Below, in pieces: positions 25,001-36,259 of a stretch of DNA of 64,000 bases. The translations under genes and the position numbers were made by a program. The notes under the pieces were generated by a model. It was not told where the DNA came from. It saw only the letters and a program-made list of their open reading frames with translations, and searched no databases. The stretch comes from Armillaria gallica (Eukaryota > Basidiomycota > Agaricomycetes > Agaricales > Physalacriaceae). The stretch's first letter is position 1. Each line of letters opens with the position of its first letter. The stretch covers positions 5,332,001 through 5,396,000 of the forward strand of contig JBANDB010000005.1 of the NCBI GenBank assembly GCA_037576215.1, given 5' to 3'.

Positions 25001-25760
25001 TGTCCGAGTCTTTGGGCTGACACAATGTATCACATTCCGGCAAGCCAGGGAAGATGCTACGAGGAGGTTTTGTTGCAGCCTGCTTACACAATCGCTGGGT
25101 AGAAGAGGACTCTGAGAAGTGGTATTGGTGGATGGTAGCAGCGGCGGCAGTAAGTTGGCTCATTTTTTATAGACAGTTTCATTCTTTTTAACACGATCTC
25201 CCAAGGTTGTGCATCCTCAAGATGTCCAAGTCAAGTTGGACTTGGTCAGGTCTACGAGAGAGCGATGTCAACAGGAGGAAAAACAGAGGGGAGTGACTGT
25301 TGGGAGTACACATGCCAATGTACGGTCAAGGTGAGCTCGCCGATTCATTCAGATACTGTGGCCAGTCTTGAATGTATTAACAGATGTTGGACTTGGTTCC
25401 ACTGGATGTGGTGTCGGTTTGGTCAGTCAAGATGTAGCCCGGCAGAGTGTGAGCACCGGGCCAAAATTGAGTGGGAAGAGCAGTATGGGTGAGTGAGGTC
25501 CACAGTTTTCTGTCGCAAAAGGAAGGACTGACGGATGTCGTAGTTGTGGGGAAACGTAGCGAGCACAGAGACTTGTTATGTTGTAGGTGGGTACAACCCT
25601 GTTCATACGGCGGTTCAAGTGCTAATATCCCCTTGCAGCTAGAGAAATAAAAAGTTGATAAAGGTGAGGGTATGAATTATTTATAGCGGCAGTATACTAA
25701 AGTGAAATTTGACAGATTAATCTCTTGGATGTCGCACTGAGTTCAAGCACGAAATTGAGA
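22086..25760. other. long stretch without a confident gene
   Basis: Begins with the continuation of the TPR repeat after its stop (to about 22100). Plus-strand snippets such as 23160-23230, 23420-23600 and 25080-25340 (near 25083: ACLHNRWVEEDSEKWYWWMV, ending at a gtaagt donor) look weakly coding, but no continuous gene or known family could be assembled. Several short introns-like intervals (for example tttcttcatgcaa to ttttacag near 22940-22995) suggest a decayed multi-exon plus-strand gene. Confidence 0.35.
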
Positions 25761-25799
25761 TGTGATTGGATATATGGACTAGATGTACAGTACTCAGTA

Positions 25800-26340
25800 G
25801 CTATGAGCTGTCATTAGCGCGGACACGTCGCAGGGTGCGGAAGTGTAGATGCGGCATGCATGTGTGCAGGCAGGATGTACAGAGGAAGATGTGCATGGGA
25901 TGGTATGCATGGATGGAGGGATGTGCACGGGAGGAGGGACGTCACAGGGATAGGAGGTCAGGCGTCTTGCAGGGAGGAGGCATCCTGTGGTTGTGACGAA
26001 GGTCGTTTTGTGGCTGTGAGGGACATCGTCGTCGGATATGGGTGTATGCAGGTGACAGCGAGGATGGGAGGTTGTCTGTGGCTGCACAAGGGAAGAGTCA
26101 AGGAGGGAGGTGCTATGTGGCTGTACAAGGGAAAGATCATTGTCAGAGGGTGTGGGTGTATGCGCGTCTGTGCTGTACAAGGGAACAGTCATGGAGAGAG
26201 GTGCCATGTGGCTGTGGGCAGGAACGGAGGGTTTTGAGAGAGACGAGCAGGAATGGCAGGAGGAAGGCAGTCAATGGAGGGACTCAAGAGGAGGCAGGGA
26301 CATGGCACAGATAGTAGGAGTAGGCAGGCAGCAAGGACTG
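25800..26340. repeat. G-rich degenerate minisatellite
   Basis: Strong G-over-C skew on the plus strand with irregularly spaced variants of gtggctgtacaagggaa (26078 with gcacaa, 26117, 26172 lacking gtg, 26206 altered) alternating with gggtgtatgc motifs (26040, 26152) and ggatggagggatg motifs (25910). Frames are open on both strands only because stop codons are rare in such sequence; this is not a gene. It lies directly left of the second duplication copy. Confidence 0.65.
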
Positions 26341-26342
26341 GG

Positions 26343-26440
26343 ATGTGCTATGTTGTCTTTCATGGCCGACTGACCTAACGCCAGAAATGATGCCAGTTCC
26401 ACACAATGGGATCCCATGGCCTGACATACGGTCATCGAGT
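26343..26440 (-). pseudogene. 3' scrap of a family A gene
   Basis: Matches 2690-2790, the C-terminal codons and 3' flank of the intact family A gene, starting gctatgttgtctttc in both places. It sits about 55 bases left of duplication copy 2, just as the intact gene sits left of copy 1, which suggests that the duplicated segment originally included family A sequence and was later shortened here. Confidence 0.7.
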
Positions 26441-26495
26441 ATCGGAAGAGCGACACCCCATGGGAAAATCCTATCATTGACCATGGCTTGACATA

Positions 26496-29400
26496 CTCGC
26501 CATGTGCCGGGTCAAGTTTGGGCCAAGTGGACCTTGCTGGATATTGTTGTCTGTGGATGGGACAATGTTTGTGCATATAAAGTAAGGCGGTGAATTCTAA
26601 TGCATTAACAATGAGGCAGTCCATTGAAGGCTGGCATTGGCTAAAGAGCACCACCACATGCCGCGATTCGGCTTGAAAGACATCATTGTATGTTGGCAAT
26701 TGAAACAGGAAATATGCGGCATGTTACTCGGCTAAGATATCAATACTGAGTTTGTCTTACCGTGGTTCCTACATTTATCCCAATAAAAAATTGAGGTGCG
26801 TATTGATGCACACAGAAGGTACCGCACAGAACAAGTGACAGATATCGGTTACATCCAACAAAGTTATCTCCAGCATAAGAAGTGACTGTGCCAGTCGAGG
26901 TAAATGGGAATGCTAGAGTGAGAAGTGGCTTATTAGCAAATAAAAGTGAGCAAGTGGCACTGCGTATTTGGTGTCGGTACCTTTACTGGATGCCGAGGTT
27001 TCGTCATGTGGTGATGGAGATGGCCGTCATCATGAACGGGTAATGGACTGTTCAACAAGGCAATTCAGTCAAAAGAACCAGTAATAGAACAGCGAACACC
27101 TACCATCACCGTACCACCACCTTCAAATCTCCCTGGAATTCCAGCAAACCCTTGCCAATAATCCCCACTGAGCAGCGTTTCAGCAAGTATCCATCAACAG
27201 TTACAGTCTCGAGCAAAATTCTAGTGTTTTGGATGGGGAGTGAACAGGAAAAGAGATAAGAAACAGAGCTACCAACCTGAAATCGATTTCTATAGCTGCT
27301 GTCATCCCTGCAGCGATGTAGTCAATAACTCAGAGGAGACTTACACCATCCTACTATTATAGATATCATGATCTGGGATGGCAAGTGAGGTGTTGGCTTA
27401 GACCAAGGGAATAAAGCGCAAGGCTTACCTTGAATATACGTCAATGAAGGGTTCCATTAAAACCTGGTAAAAGTGCTCGTTAAGCACTGACTAGTGAAGC
27501 CAGAACTATTCACTCACTGCTTCAATGCCGACTCTCATGCTTCAAGTTGTTTGTCGAACAGTAACATGGAGAACCTTGAACCAACCCTAAACAGAATTGG
27601 AAACAAAAGCAATAGGACAGGAAAATGATGAGCTCACCATAGATGCCAGTGAGCTTGACGCTGTCATCGCAGTGACAGTTAGAGTCAGAAATTAAGAAAA
27701 GCAAGTGCTTGTCATGGAAATCACTGTCCATAGGATAAGACTGTTGAACTTGGTGGCGTCGAGGAAGCTTACAACAATGAGGGTCGACCAGGCAGCGCTT
27801 GAGCTAGGGATGCCATGTCAAAACCTGAGGCAAGGGCAAGGCGGCCCAGGCAGGTGCGACCAGGAAAAGCAACATCATGCATCACTACACGTGATACCAC
27901 TCAGATGCTCGGCCCGATGGTCGAACTAATAAAGTACCTTTGAGCTTTGATGCGGGTATCCCCAAGGTATCCCTTGTTCCTCAACACTCATCATGGGGTT
28001 TACCCTCCAACAAGTTGCAGAACACAGCACAGCTAGGTTTCTCCTTCGGATTTCATCCAATGTAACCTTGCTGATTGTTTCCCTAGTTCTTGTTGGGTCA
28101 TAATAAAAGACAGCATCTATGATGTTACAGATTTCCTTTCGGTCAGATAAGTCCTATTTTGTTCCTCGAATTGATGCCAACATAGCTTTCAGGAACATCC
28201 AGGAGGTGCCCAAATCATACTAAAGTATGCCGGAAAGGATGCTACATTAGCCTACGAGCCGATCCACCCACCCAACGCATTGGAAAGGAATCTCCCATCA
28301 TCCAAGCATCTGGGGTCTCTGAATACTGATGTAGCTCTTCATATGGAGGAACTGCGCGCCAATAGGAAGAAGATGAAAGACGAGCTGAGAGTAGAACAAG
28401 CTCTTAGGGAACGACCTCCCCTCAACCGTATATTAAGCATGTCCGATATGGAGGTGAACATAATGTCTGCTCTTCAACTATGAGTTTGGATTAGCTGAGA
28501 TTTTACAGGATGTTGCACGACACATTTTATCATTCAAAGTAGTGTCATACTATTCTTCAGCTTCTGATGACAACATATGTATGTCTTTACATGTCAGAAT
28601 GACGCTGATAACATCCATATTTGTAGCTTATGAAGAAAACGCTATCGCATTCAGAAGGTTCTTCTTCAATGCTCGGGTTATGCATCCTGTGCTTCATTGT
28701 GACCCATCCACTACCATCTTAGGCTACAAGTCATCCATTCCTGTTTTCGTATCTGGGGCCGGTCTGGCCAAGCTTGGACATCCCCTTGGTAAGAGTGGAT
28801 ATCCGGATACGGCTGATAAGTATTGATCTGTTTCTTAGGCGAAGTAAATATAACAAGAGCCGCACATAAAGCATCTATCATACAGATGGTGTCTTCAAAC
28901 GCATCACTTTCCTACGCAGAGATCGCTGCCGCTGCAAGCCCTTCGCAGCCATTATTCTTTCAGTTATATAAATCCAGGGATGACACCACAGCGGAAAAAC
29001 GGGTTTGCGAAGTTGAAAGACTTGGTTATAAAGCCATTTGGCTGACTGTAGATGCCATTGTCACTGGAAAGAGAGAGATAGATATTAAGAGTCCTTGGGA
29101 GTTGGAAACCATAGAGAACGGCAAGCCCACATACCACTCTGACCTTGATAGTCTGGAGCACGTTGATGAAACCGGTACTGCTGGCGCTCTAGTTAGCAAA
29201 GATGATCAAAATATGACATGGGAAAAGGTCATTATCCTTATCAAGTTGTACTCGGATGACTTTGACAATATAACACCAGACAATCCCTTGGCTACGAAGC
29301 CTGACAAACTTACTGATTGTCATCAAAGGCAAGTACTTCCTAGAATGTCCTTCCTTCTTCACTCATTTGAAATTTCCTAGGTATACAATGCATTGAGGTA

Positions 29401-30600
29401 GCTCTAGCCTTTTCCCTCTCCAAAGCATATCTGACCATCAGTAATAGGACGCCGTATTAGTGGCTGATGCTGGTGTGGATGGCATTCTTTTATTGAATCA
29501 TGGTGGTATGAATAACCTTCTTCCTCCTGTCCTACATCTCAATTGTCTTATGGGTTAGGTAGACAGCTGGACTAGTATGGCTATCACTACTAGCATGCTC
29601 AAATAGCTAATTGCTCGCTAGCTCGATGCCGCCGCTAGAAATTTTGTACAGACTTCGGCAACGTCGACCTGATGTTTTCGACAAGTTGGAAGGTGAGAAG
29701 TCTCTCGATTATATATTGTTTGAAGATTAACCCTGGCCATCTTATTCAGTTTATATCGATGGTGAATGTTGTCTGTCCAATATTGCAAGTACTCTGACAC
29801 GGAATTGATCAAGGTGGCATTCGACGTGGTACCGGTACGGATCTTTTTTTGAGACATTTGGCAAATATTAAATTTCTTCCAGATGTGGTCAAGGCCCTCT
29901 GCCTTGGTGCAAAGGCTGTGGGATTGGGATGACCCTTTCTCTATGCGCAAAGCATAAGTGACTGTTCGACGTCCTCTGGCTTTGCGCTAACTTGATGCAT
30001 TCCAGGCCTATGGTGAGATTGGTGTCTTGAAGATCCTAAAGATTCTAGAGAAAGAGATCGTGACCGCGATGAAGCTTGTTGGTGCAGCCAGTGTCAAAGA
30101 TCTAACGCCTGACTTGGTGAGTATCTCGTTTTGTGAAACCATATGATTATTCAATGAAAGATAGGTCGAAAGGGTTGACTGGCAGCCCCTTGTTCGCTCA
30201 AGACTCTAGCAGGATTTCCGTTGCACTCCTACATGTATTTTATTCAGCATCAATTGCTGAGATACGAAATAAAGTGTTACTTACTAACTCTGAAATGAGC
30301 GATCTCAAATAAGTCAGGGTGGCAGCAGAGGTGATCCCACATGTCCACTCTTTGCACTCTTCAACGGCCCATTTCCACTTCTGCAGATAGCAGTTCAGTA
30401 AATTGTACCGACATCTGTAAAAAAGATGGCCCTACAAGATATTGAACCAGCTTTTTGTTGGTTGGTACGACAGCCTTCCATTCCTGTGACGAGGGTTTCT
30501 CATACGTCGTACAAAATATGCGATAGGAATCAAGCACATAGTGCCCTGTCCCAGGTAAGTGTGATATGGGAGTCGGAGGGTATTTTTTTGCATTTCACAG
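26496..30600. repeat. 4.1-kb segmental duplication, copy 2
   Basis: Same orientation as 3933-8055. Differences are mostly transitions, with many CG in copy 1 appearing as TG or CA here (for example acgcgg to atgcgg, gacgga to gacaga, tatgcgcaaagcg to tatgcgcaaagca). The left part has also lost the coherent frames seen in copy 1. A few short deletions and insertions occur (for example near 27455 and 27845). Right flank sequence is unrelated to the right flank of copy 1. Confidence 0.9.
27993..30209 (+). pseudogene. cytochrome b2-like gene, dead second copy
   Basis: Same 16-exon structure as 5448-7665 and high identity, but with two inactivating changes. At 29930-29932 the Arg codon CGA of the motif AKAVGLGRPFLYAQS is TGA. 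At 29954 the donor gtaagt after AQS has become ataagt. Both are explained by CG to TG or CG to CA changes, whereas copy 1 retains CGA and gtaagt. The truncated product would lack the C-terminal end of the FMN barrel. All other splice sites, including the unusual GC donor near 29329, are kept, so inactivation followed duplication and is fairly recent. Confidence 0.9.
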
Positions 30601-31059
30601 GAGATCCTTGACCGCTTGGAAGTGATGCAGAAGACGACAAGGGCGCAGGTTTAGACTGTCTAACGTCGTAAGGAGAAGGTGGGTCGAGAAGGTAAGATTT
30701 CGACATTTCAACGAGTTGCTTCGTGCGGATCGTTTGAGTCCCCAAAGGACGGATATCATGCCTGGCGGTATGTTGTTGCTCTCCTCCTTTACACGTTCTG
30801 TTCTCTCATTTCAAGTCTCAGTATCTCAAAAACCAAAGTTTCCGGTCACGTTCTATCCACTGAGGTCAACCGATGCTCACAGTTCGACTCATAATGTTCA
30901 GGGTAGGTTGCGAGGGAAGGAGAGCCTGCAGAGGCGCTCTGGTAACTTGACCGTGGTATTGTTTGAATGCAAACAGAATACAAAGCCCTTGAAACCTATA
31001 TGCAAGCCCTTCCCTTGCCGCAGCTAAACATAATGCTCAGCGGTCAGTCCAGCTCTATC
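30210..31059. other. end of duplication copy 2 and flank, no clear gene
   Basis: 30210-30600 repeats the tail of copy 1, including the MALQDIEPAF frame at 30426. From 30601 a plus-strand stretch EILDRLEVMQKTTRAQ ends at a GT and resembles an exon, and 30679-30894 contains a hydrophobic run (WRYVVALLLYTFCSLISSLS), but no gene could be assembled. Confidence 0.3.
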
Positions 31060-32211
31060 CTTAGCTCTCATGGTGTGGTCATCCTTGACACTTCCAGAGT
31101 AGGTTGCGATGGAAGGAGAGTGACGGCCTGTTGGTAAACCCACAGAATCATGGGTGTGCGCGATCTGATGAGGCGGCGTTCCGGCAGCGGGCAGAGGATG
31201 GGAAGGTAATTCGTTCCATACTCTGTAGTTGTCGCTAAAAACGCCGCGAGCGTCGAACAGGTCTTCAACTCCGGAATCGAACTAGAAGCGCAGATTATGG
31301 ATGAGTCAAGCAAAATCAAACGAGCGTAACATACAATGACACGAAATTTGTCGATGTTGTTGGTAGCGACTGAGATTTTTGAGCGACAGTCAGCTGTGCC
31401 ACGCAATTCAGCTAGGGACCCTATCCATCCCGCCAACTCCATCCTAGCAGCGACGAACATGTACAATGCTCGGGAAACTGTGGCAGCCTCTCTTTTGAGA
31501 CGACCAAGAAGCCTGAAAGACATGAATACTGTAGCATAGGTAAGAATATGCACCAAATGAAGTAGACTGATATGTACAAACATATTCAAGGGCCGTCAGG
31601 ACCAGCCAAAGATTCCAGGGTTCACTGTGGACCTGGGAGAGGAGGTATGTACCTAAAACACTGACAATCAAAATGTATGCGCTATGGCTAGCCATCTGGT
31701 CTAGCAATCCACGGCGCTCAAAGTCCTAAGGAAGTGGTAAGCAGGTGCGGCAATCTTTCAAAAGAACTTGCCTCAAACATCTTCCAGACCTCTGTTAGAA
31801 GTCTAATAACGTCTGCGTCCATAGTTTCAGCGAATGCTGAGCACTCTTTCGCTAAGCTGTCGCTGAATATCGCAGTTTCGTCTTCCACGAGCTCCCCCAA
31901 GGACAAGGAGATCTTCTGAATGAGGCCTTGGTGCTTCACCGCAAGATTTATAACGTAGTCGATCGTAGAGACCAACCGACCGGCGTCTTTGGTTTTTCTC
32001 ATACTGAGAGAAATTAGCCAACAGGACACGTAGAGGAAGATAGAAATGACATACAACCACACGTGTTCATGTGCGGTCGTATATGAGTCAAAGAGTGCTC
32101 TGTACCTTTAAAAAGAAGAAAGGCGGATATTTTCCCCACGCCGTGTTCAACAGTGACAAGGAGCGGTACTCTGGGGAATCCTCGACATAAATGAGGTGCC
32201 ATAGTGTTCAT
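31060..32211 (-). CDS. hypothetical multi-exon gene, unknown function
   Basis: Minus-strand exons appear at 32211-32105 (MNTMAPHLCRGFPRVPLLVT, VEHGVGKISAFLLFK), about 31990-31770 (MRKTKDAGRLVSTIDYVINL, SLGELVEDETAIFSDSLAKE, TMDADVIRLLTEVWKMFE), about 31730-31655 (DFERRGLLDQMASHSAYILI), about 31510-31330 (LLGRLKREAATVSRALYMFV, MELAGWIGSLAELRGTADCR) and about 31280-31130 (FDSGVEDLFDARGVFSDNYR). Helical character throughout, with a possible membrane segment just upstream of MRKTKD. The first two exons do not join in phase as read, so an exon is missing or the gene is damaged. Loosely like family A in style but not clearly homologous. Confidence 0.4.
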
Positions 32212-32961
32212 AGAGTAATCGTCTTGGCTCGCGTGCGAGGAGAAGAAAGGGGATTTCTGCTACAGCGCAGTTGGAGAACATTCCGGTAGGGTGAGGGCGA
32301 GTTCATCGATGTTTGGGAAAGAAATGCAGGAAGGACCCCAAGTCGTGATTCAGACATAAATTGGGGTAAATTGACCAAAATTTGGACCAAACAGAGGTCA
32401 ATGATCGTCGCATGCTTCGTGTCATTGTCACATATCTGCAGCTTCCTTGGACAAAACCCACCTTTTTCCATGGTAGCCGGTGGTCATCAGTGGAATCCCG
32501 TGGCATCCCGTGGCCTTTGGTGACCATGACTGGTCACTGGTGGCTATTTGTGGCCATTCATGGCCACGACATAAAGACGTCTTATAATCTATATTACAGT
32601 ACACAAACGCATCACCTACCATCACTTTTCTGTACTCAAAGAATTGTGCACACCCATGGCAAACATGCTTCCGAACGCAGTGCCCATTTGTGGCCTTCAG
32701 TGGCATTCCATGTCCTATTGTCATGCCTCCATCACGCTTATTACCGATTTACAAGGACCTTTCCTGAAGTCAGCCCCTTTACATGCTGGCACACAATCAA
32801 ATCGTTGGCTTGGCTGTGATTATCAGGATTATCGTTTTACATCTCTCCTGTTTCAGGCTTTGCCGCACGCATTATGATCACATGGTCGCAAAGGTACATT
32901 TTCCGTCGTCCGACCACCATCCTGTCCCCAACGCACGCCTGGCCCATCTTCTCTTCATGCA
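32212..32961. repeat. non-coding; TGGC-rich degenerate repeats at about 32470-32580 and 32690-32730
   Basis: Runs of tggcatcccgtggcctttgg, ggtcactggtggctatttgt and ggccattcatggccac form a low-complexity, partly palindromic (GGCCA/TGGCC) region. The same motif reappears at 32690 (gtggccttcagtggcattcc). No gene is recognised. The stretch precedes an integrase-type pseudogene and may be its 5' flank. Confidence 0.45.
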
Positions 32962-34850
32962 ATGCCTGTAGATGTCTCCGTCATTCTCAGCTGGCTGGCA
33001 ACTTCTTGGGGACTTCTCACCCATTCTGTGAACCAGGTCGTTCAAGCTGGTCAAGGTGACCCCCATCGGCTGCATCTCCAAACCAACGAGGTTGCTCATT
33101 TTGAAAATGTGTATTGACTGGTACATCCTAGCATTAGTCCGCACATTCATCTTGCTCATATATTTTTCAATCGTTGTCGTCCCCCAGCATTGAAACCTGC
33201 TTGATACCACCTCTCGTTCCAACATTGACGTTGGTATACACAATATCCGTCACCTCCTATGGGAGGCCGCCCTAACCTCCTCCGATCCTCCCAAACAGCC
33301 ACCTATTCTTGTCCAGGGATCCCTCCAGTATACTGGTCGAGGCAGCTGTCCACGTGCTGCCATCGACAGGCAGAATTTGCGTGCACTCACTGAAAGCTAT
33401 GGCCATGGTTCTGCTGCCAAAATCGCCACACTTCTTGGGTTTCACCCACGAACCATACGGCGCTACCAACTTGGATGGGGCTTCATTCCTCACGGCCTTG
33501 CTCCGCGTCAACTCGATTTCATCGATGAAACCGGCAGAGCCTATTATCGCCACCATTCGTCCCTTCCCACCATGTCATCTCTCAGTGATGAAGAACTTGA
33601 CACCATCATGGCCACCATTCTCTGGAACTATCCAAATTATGGTCGCGGCCTGATCTCCGGCGCCCTCGTCAGTCAGGGATTACGAGTTTCATGGGATCGT
33701 ATTGATGCTTCCCGCCTTCGCGTACACGGTCCTCCTCCTCCATTTCGTCGATGGCCAGTCACTCGTATGGCCTACCGTGTTCCAGGAGCCAATTCATATT
33801 GGCATCATGACGGCAATCACAGTCAGTTTTTTCTTCCCCCATGTGCATCCCGCTAATAGGCTTCCCCCATAGATCTTATCCGATGGAAAGTTGTTCTGCA
33901 CCTGTTCGTGGACGGTTGCGCCCGTGCTGCAGTCGGTATCCGTGCACACAACAACAACTGACCCGTCAGTGTCCTTCAGCTCTTCCTCGACACCACCCTC
34001 CAGTGGGGAGTACCCAGTCGTATCCGAGGTGATTGTGGTCTTGAGAACCTATACGTCACCCAATGGATGGAGAATTATTGGGGAGTTTCCCATGGTTCAT
34101 ATATCTGGGGCCGGTCAGCTTTCTTTCCCACCCATCTCCCTCTACTCACCGTCTTCTCAGATCGGTCCATAACACTCGCGTTGAGCGAATGTGGGTCGAC
34201 ACCAATACCGGCTTTTCCAACAAGTGGAAAATATTTTTTCAGAGCCTCGAACATCACCACTCTTTGAATCCCCACCTCAACCGACATATCTGGCTCCTGC
34301 ACCATCTCTTCCTGGCGCATATCGATTCTGATGCTAACACCTGGGCTGAGCACTGGAATAACCATAAGATGTCCCTCAAGGGACGCCGAGCCTCTCCTCT
34401 CCAGATGTGGATGGAAAGTCAGCTTCTCCATGGTGCTCGTGGACTCGAACATCTTACAGCTGATGATCCTCGTCGTGTCGCTCCCTTTGCAGCTGTTCCT
34501 AATATGGGACTCAACGAAGACATGCTACGGCAGCTGCAGGCTCGTTAACGTGTCCATATTGAGGCTCCTGACAGTGGTGCGTTATATCCCAGTAGACAGT
34601 CGACGATGGCTAACATGTAGTATCTGTTGGTACGGTTCAGTTCCTCAAAACCTGGCCTATGTCACTTGCGAACCGCCCAATAACCCCTTCTCCCCAGAGC
34701 AGTTGGTCCAGTTTGATGCTCGACTGAATGTGGTCGTACCAGATGTCGACCGACGGATGGAATACCGTCGTTTGCGTTGGATTCACGGGCTCGCTATCAT
34801 GACCTCAATCCTGTCACCTTCGGGCCAGGCTCTACCACCCGATTTGTAGT
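32962..34850 (+). pseudogene. integrase-core (rve/DDE) domain gene, broken
   Basis: Resembles an integrase-core family that I recall as common in Agaricomycete genomes. N-terminus from 32962 (MPVDVSVILSWLATSWGLLT), then a helix-turn-helix-like segment KIATLLGFHPRTIRRYQLGW, and the catalytic core: first Asp in YWHHDGNH, VVLHLFVDGCARAAVGIRAH, second Asp in RIRGDCGLEN, SVHNTRVERMWVD with the probable Glu. Two introns in the core have GT-AG ends (33839-33872; 34109-34160). C-terminal part RRASPLQMWMESQLLHGARG, then PPNNPFSPEQLVQFDARLN in another frame. Breaks: TGA at 33959 after AHNNN where related proteins have Arg, further stops near 33110-33215, and a frame change after 34548. No flanking inverted repeats were found. 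Confidence 0.7.
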
Positions 34851-34882
34851 TGTCTTTAGAGTTAATTTGGATTTGTTATCAA

Positions 34883-35030
34883 TGTCGAACAGAGAGGATC
34901 CGCCCGTGTAACAGGTGGGCGATAGCACGTAGTACAGGAAACACCTTCAGCAAAACCAAAGGATGCAGTCAGTATGTGTCGAATAGAAATGGATCCGTCT
35001 GTGTAACAGGCGGTGTTTTCAGGGCAAATA
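34883..35030. repeat. short direct repeat
   Basis: tgtcgaa.aga.a.ggatcc followed by gtgtaacagg occurs at 34883 and again near 34977, about 94 bases apart, with several C/T differences. It lies between the integrase pseudogene and the hAT-like element. No coding meaning seen. Confidence 0.6.
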
Positions 35031-35283
35031 CCTCGAGATAACTGACGTTTCACTGCGCAACATGTTGAGCAAAAGCAGAAAGAGAGAAGAAAGTAAAACC
35101 CACCTTGTATTCTGCCACCTCGTCGACGGCAATCCCTCACCTAAAGTGGATGAGTCTTGAGTATCGCTACACTGCTGACCTTGAAGGAAGCATTAGTGTA
35201 GCTATCAAGCGAAGAAAAAAGAGTTAGATTGCAACAGAAGCATGGGGCATCAAGCACATACCTGTCAGACCAGCCAACACGAG

Positions 35284-36013
35284 TAGGGCTGCGCACCATA
35301 CCGTATACGGTATACGGCCGTAAACCCATGGGCCCAGACGGTGATGGAACCATCCGTACACCGTACCGTATGATAATTTTAAAAGCCTTGTCGGCGTCGG
35401 TACGGGTACCTTACAGCCGTCTACAGTCGTTGACGACCGTGTACCCAAATATAAAATGAATTCACTCCTATAGACTTACTAGAGAGAGCATGCAGCATGG
35501 CTTGATGGTTTGAGAGACAAGAAGAGAATCAAAGTGCAAAAGTAACAGAACTTGGGGCTTGGTTAGAGTGGAAGGCAAGTCAATATCACAAAAGAACTGT
35601 AGAATGAACTTATACAATCAAGTTGAACTGGGCCAGAGGCGTCCCAGACTTAAGGGAAAGTCGCGTGCACTGCCCTGAGTGTGGACGAGAATTTATGACA
35701 CCCTGTCAGACAGGCACGAACAGTCAAACTGTGAAATAGAGTGATGAAATGGTAAATCCAGGATTTGCTAATCATTGCATGGCGCCATTTTGCACAATAT
35801 GCTTGCTCTAAAAAGGGCTCTAGATAAGATCAAAATTCTGATACAATAAGCCGTATTACGATGTTGTACGGCCGTCTGTAGGGGGTCTTGACGGTGACGG
35901 AACAGCCGTATACCATACCGTATGAATGGTTAGCAGGGTGCTTTCGGCTTCGGCACGTCTTCCGTATAACAGTTACCGAAAACCGTACAATATGGTTACG
36001 GTGCGCAGCCCTA
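35284..36013. mobile_element. non-autonomous hAT-like transposon (MITE), complete with 8-bp target-site duplication
   Basis: The element is 730 bp. Its ends are perfect 14-base inverted repeats: tagggctgcgcacc at 35284 and ggtgcgcagcccta ending at 36013. It is flanked by aacacgag (35276-35283) and aacgcgag (36014-36021), an 8-base target duplication with one mismatch. TIRs of TAGGG type and 8-bp duplications are hallmarks of hAT transposons. Subterminal regions are packed with variants of ccgtatacgg and accgta, as in hAT transposase-binding arrays. Inside, two related segments (gacggtgatggaac near 35338 and gacggtgacggaac near 35889) are direct repeats. There is no transposase frame, so mobility would depend on an enzyme supplied elsewhere. 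Confidence 0.85.
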
Positions 36014-36259
36014 AACGCGAGCTTCATCTACGAGAATCCGTCGAGTCTTGAGCATGGGGCGTACGACAGCGGCAGACGTGCCAATAAGATTATGAGAGGA
36101 CGAGAGGACATGTCTTGGAAGTCATGGCAGAAAAGGAGAGAGGGAGTTGTGGTGGAGATGCCCCACGGTGGCTTTGCAATTTGCAACAGGGCCTGCATCG
36201 CCACCATGTGGACAGTGCCTGAACTCCTTTTTTAATTAGAAATCCCAAATTCAATCAAT

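Noticed and set aside
25794..26314. Overlapping long open frames on both strands at 25.8-26.3 kb
   Set aside because: They arise from G-rich repeats with few stop codons and show no protein-like conservation.
35888..36235. Open frame across the right end of the MITE as a gene
   Set aside because: It crosses the transposon terminus and target duplication and has no family resemblance.
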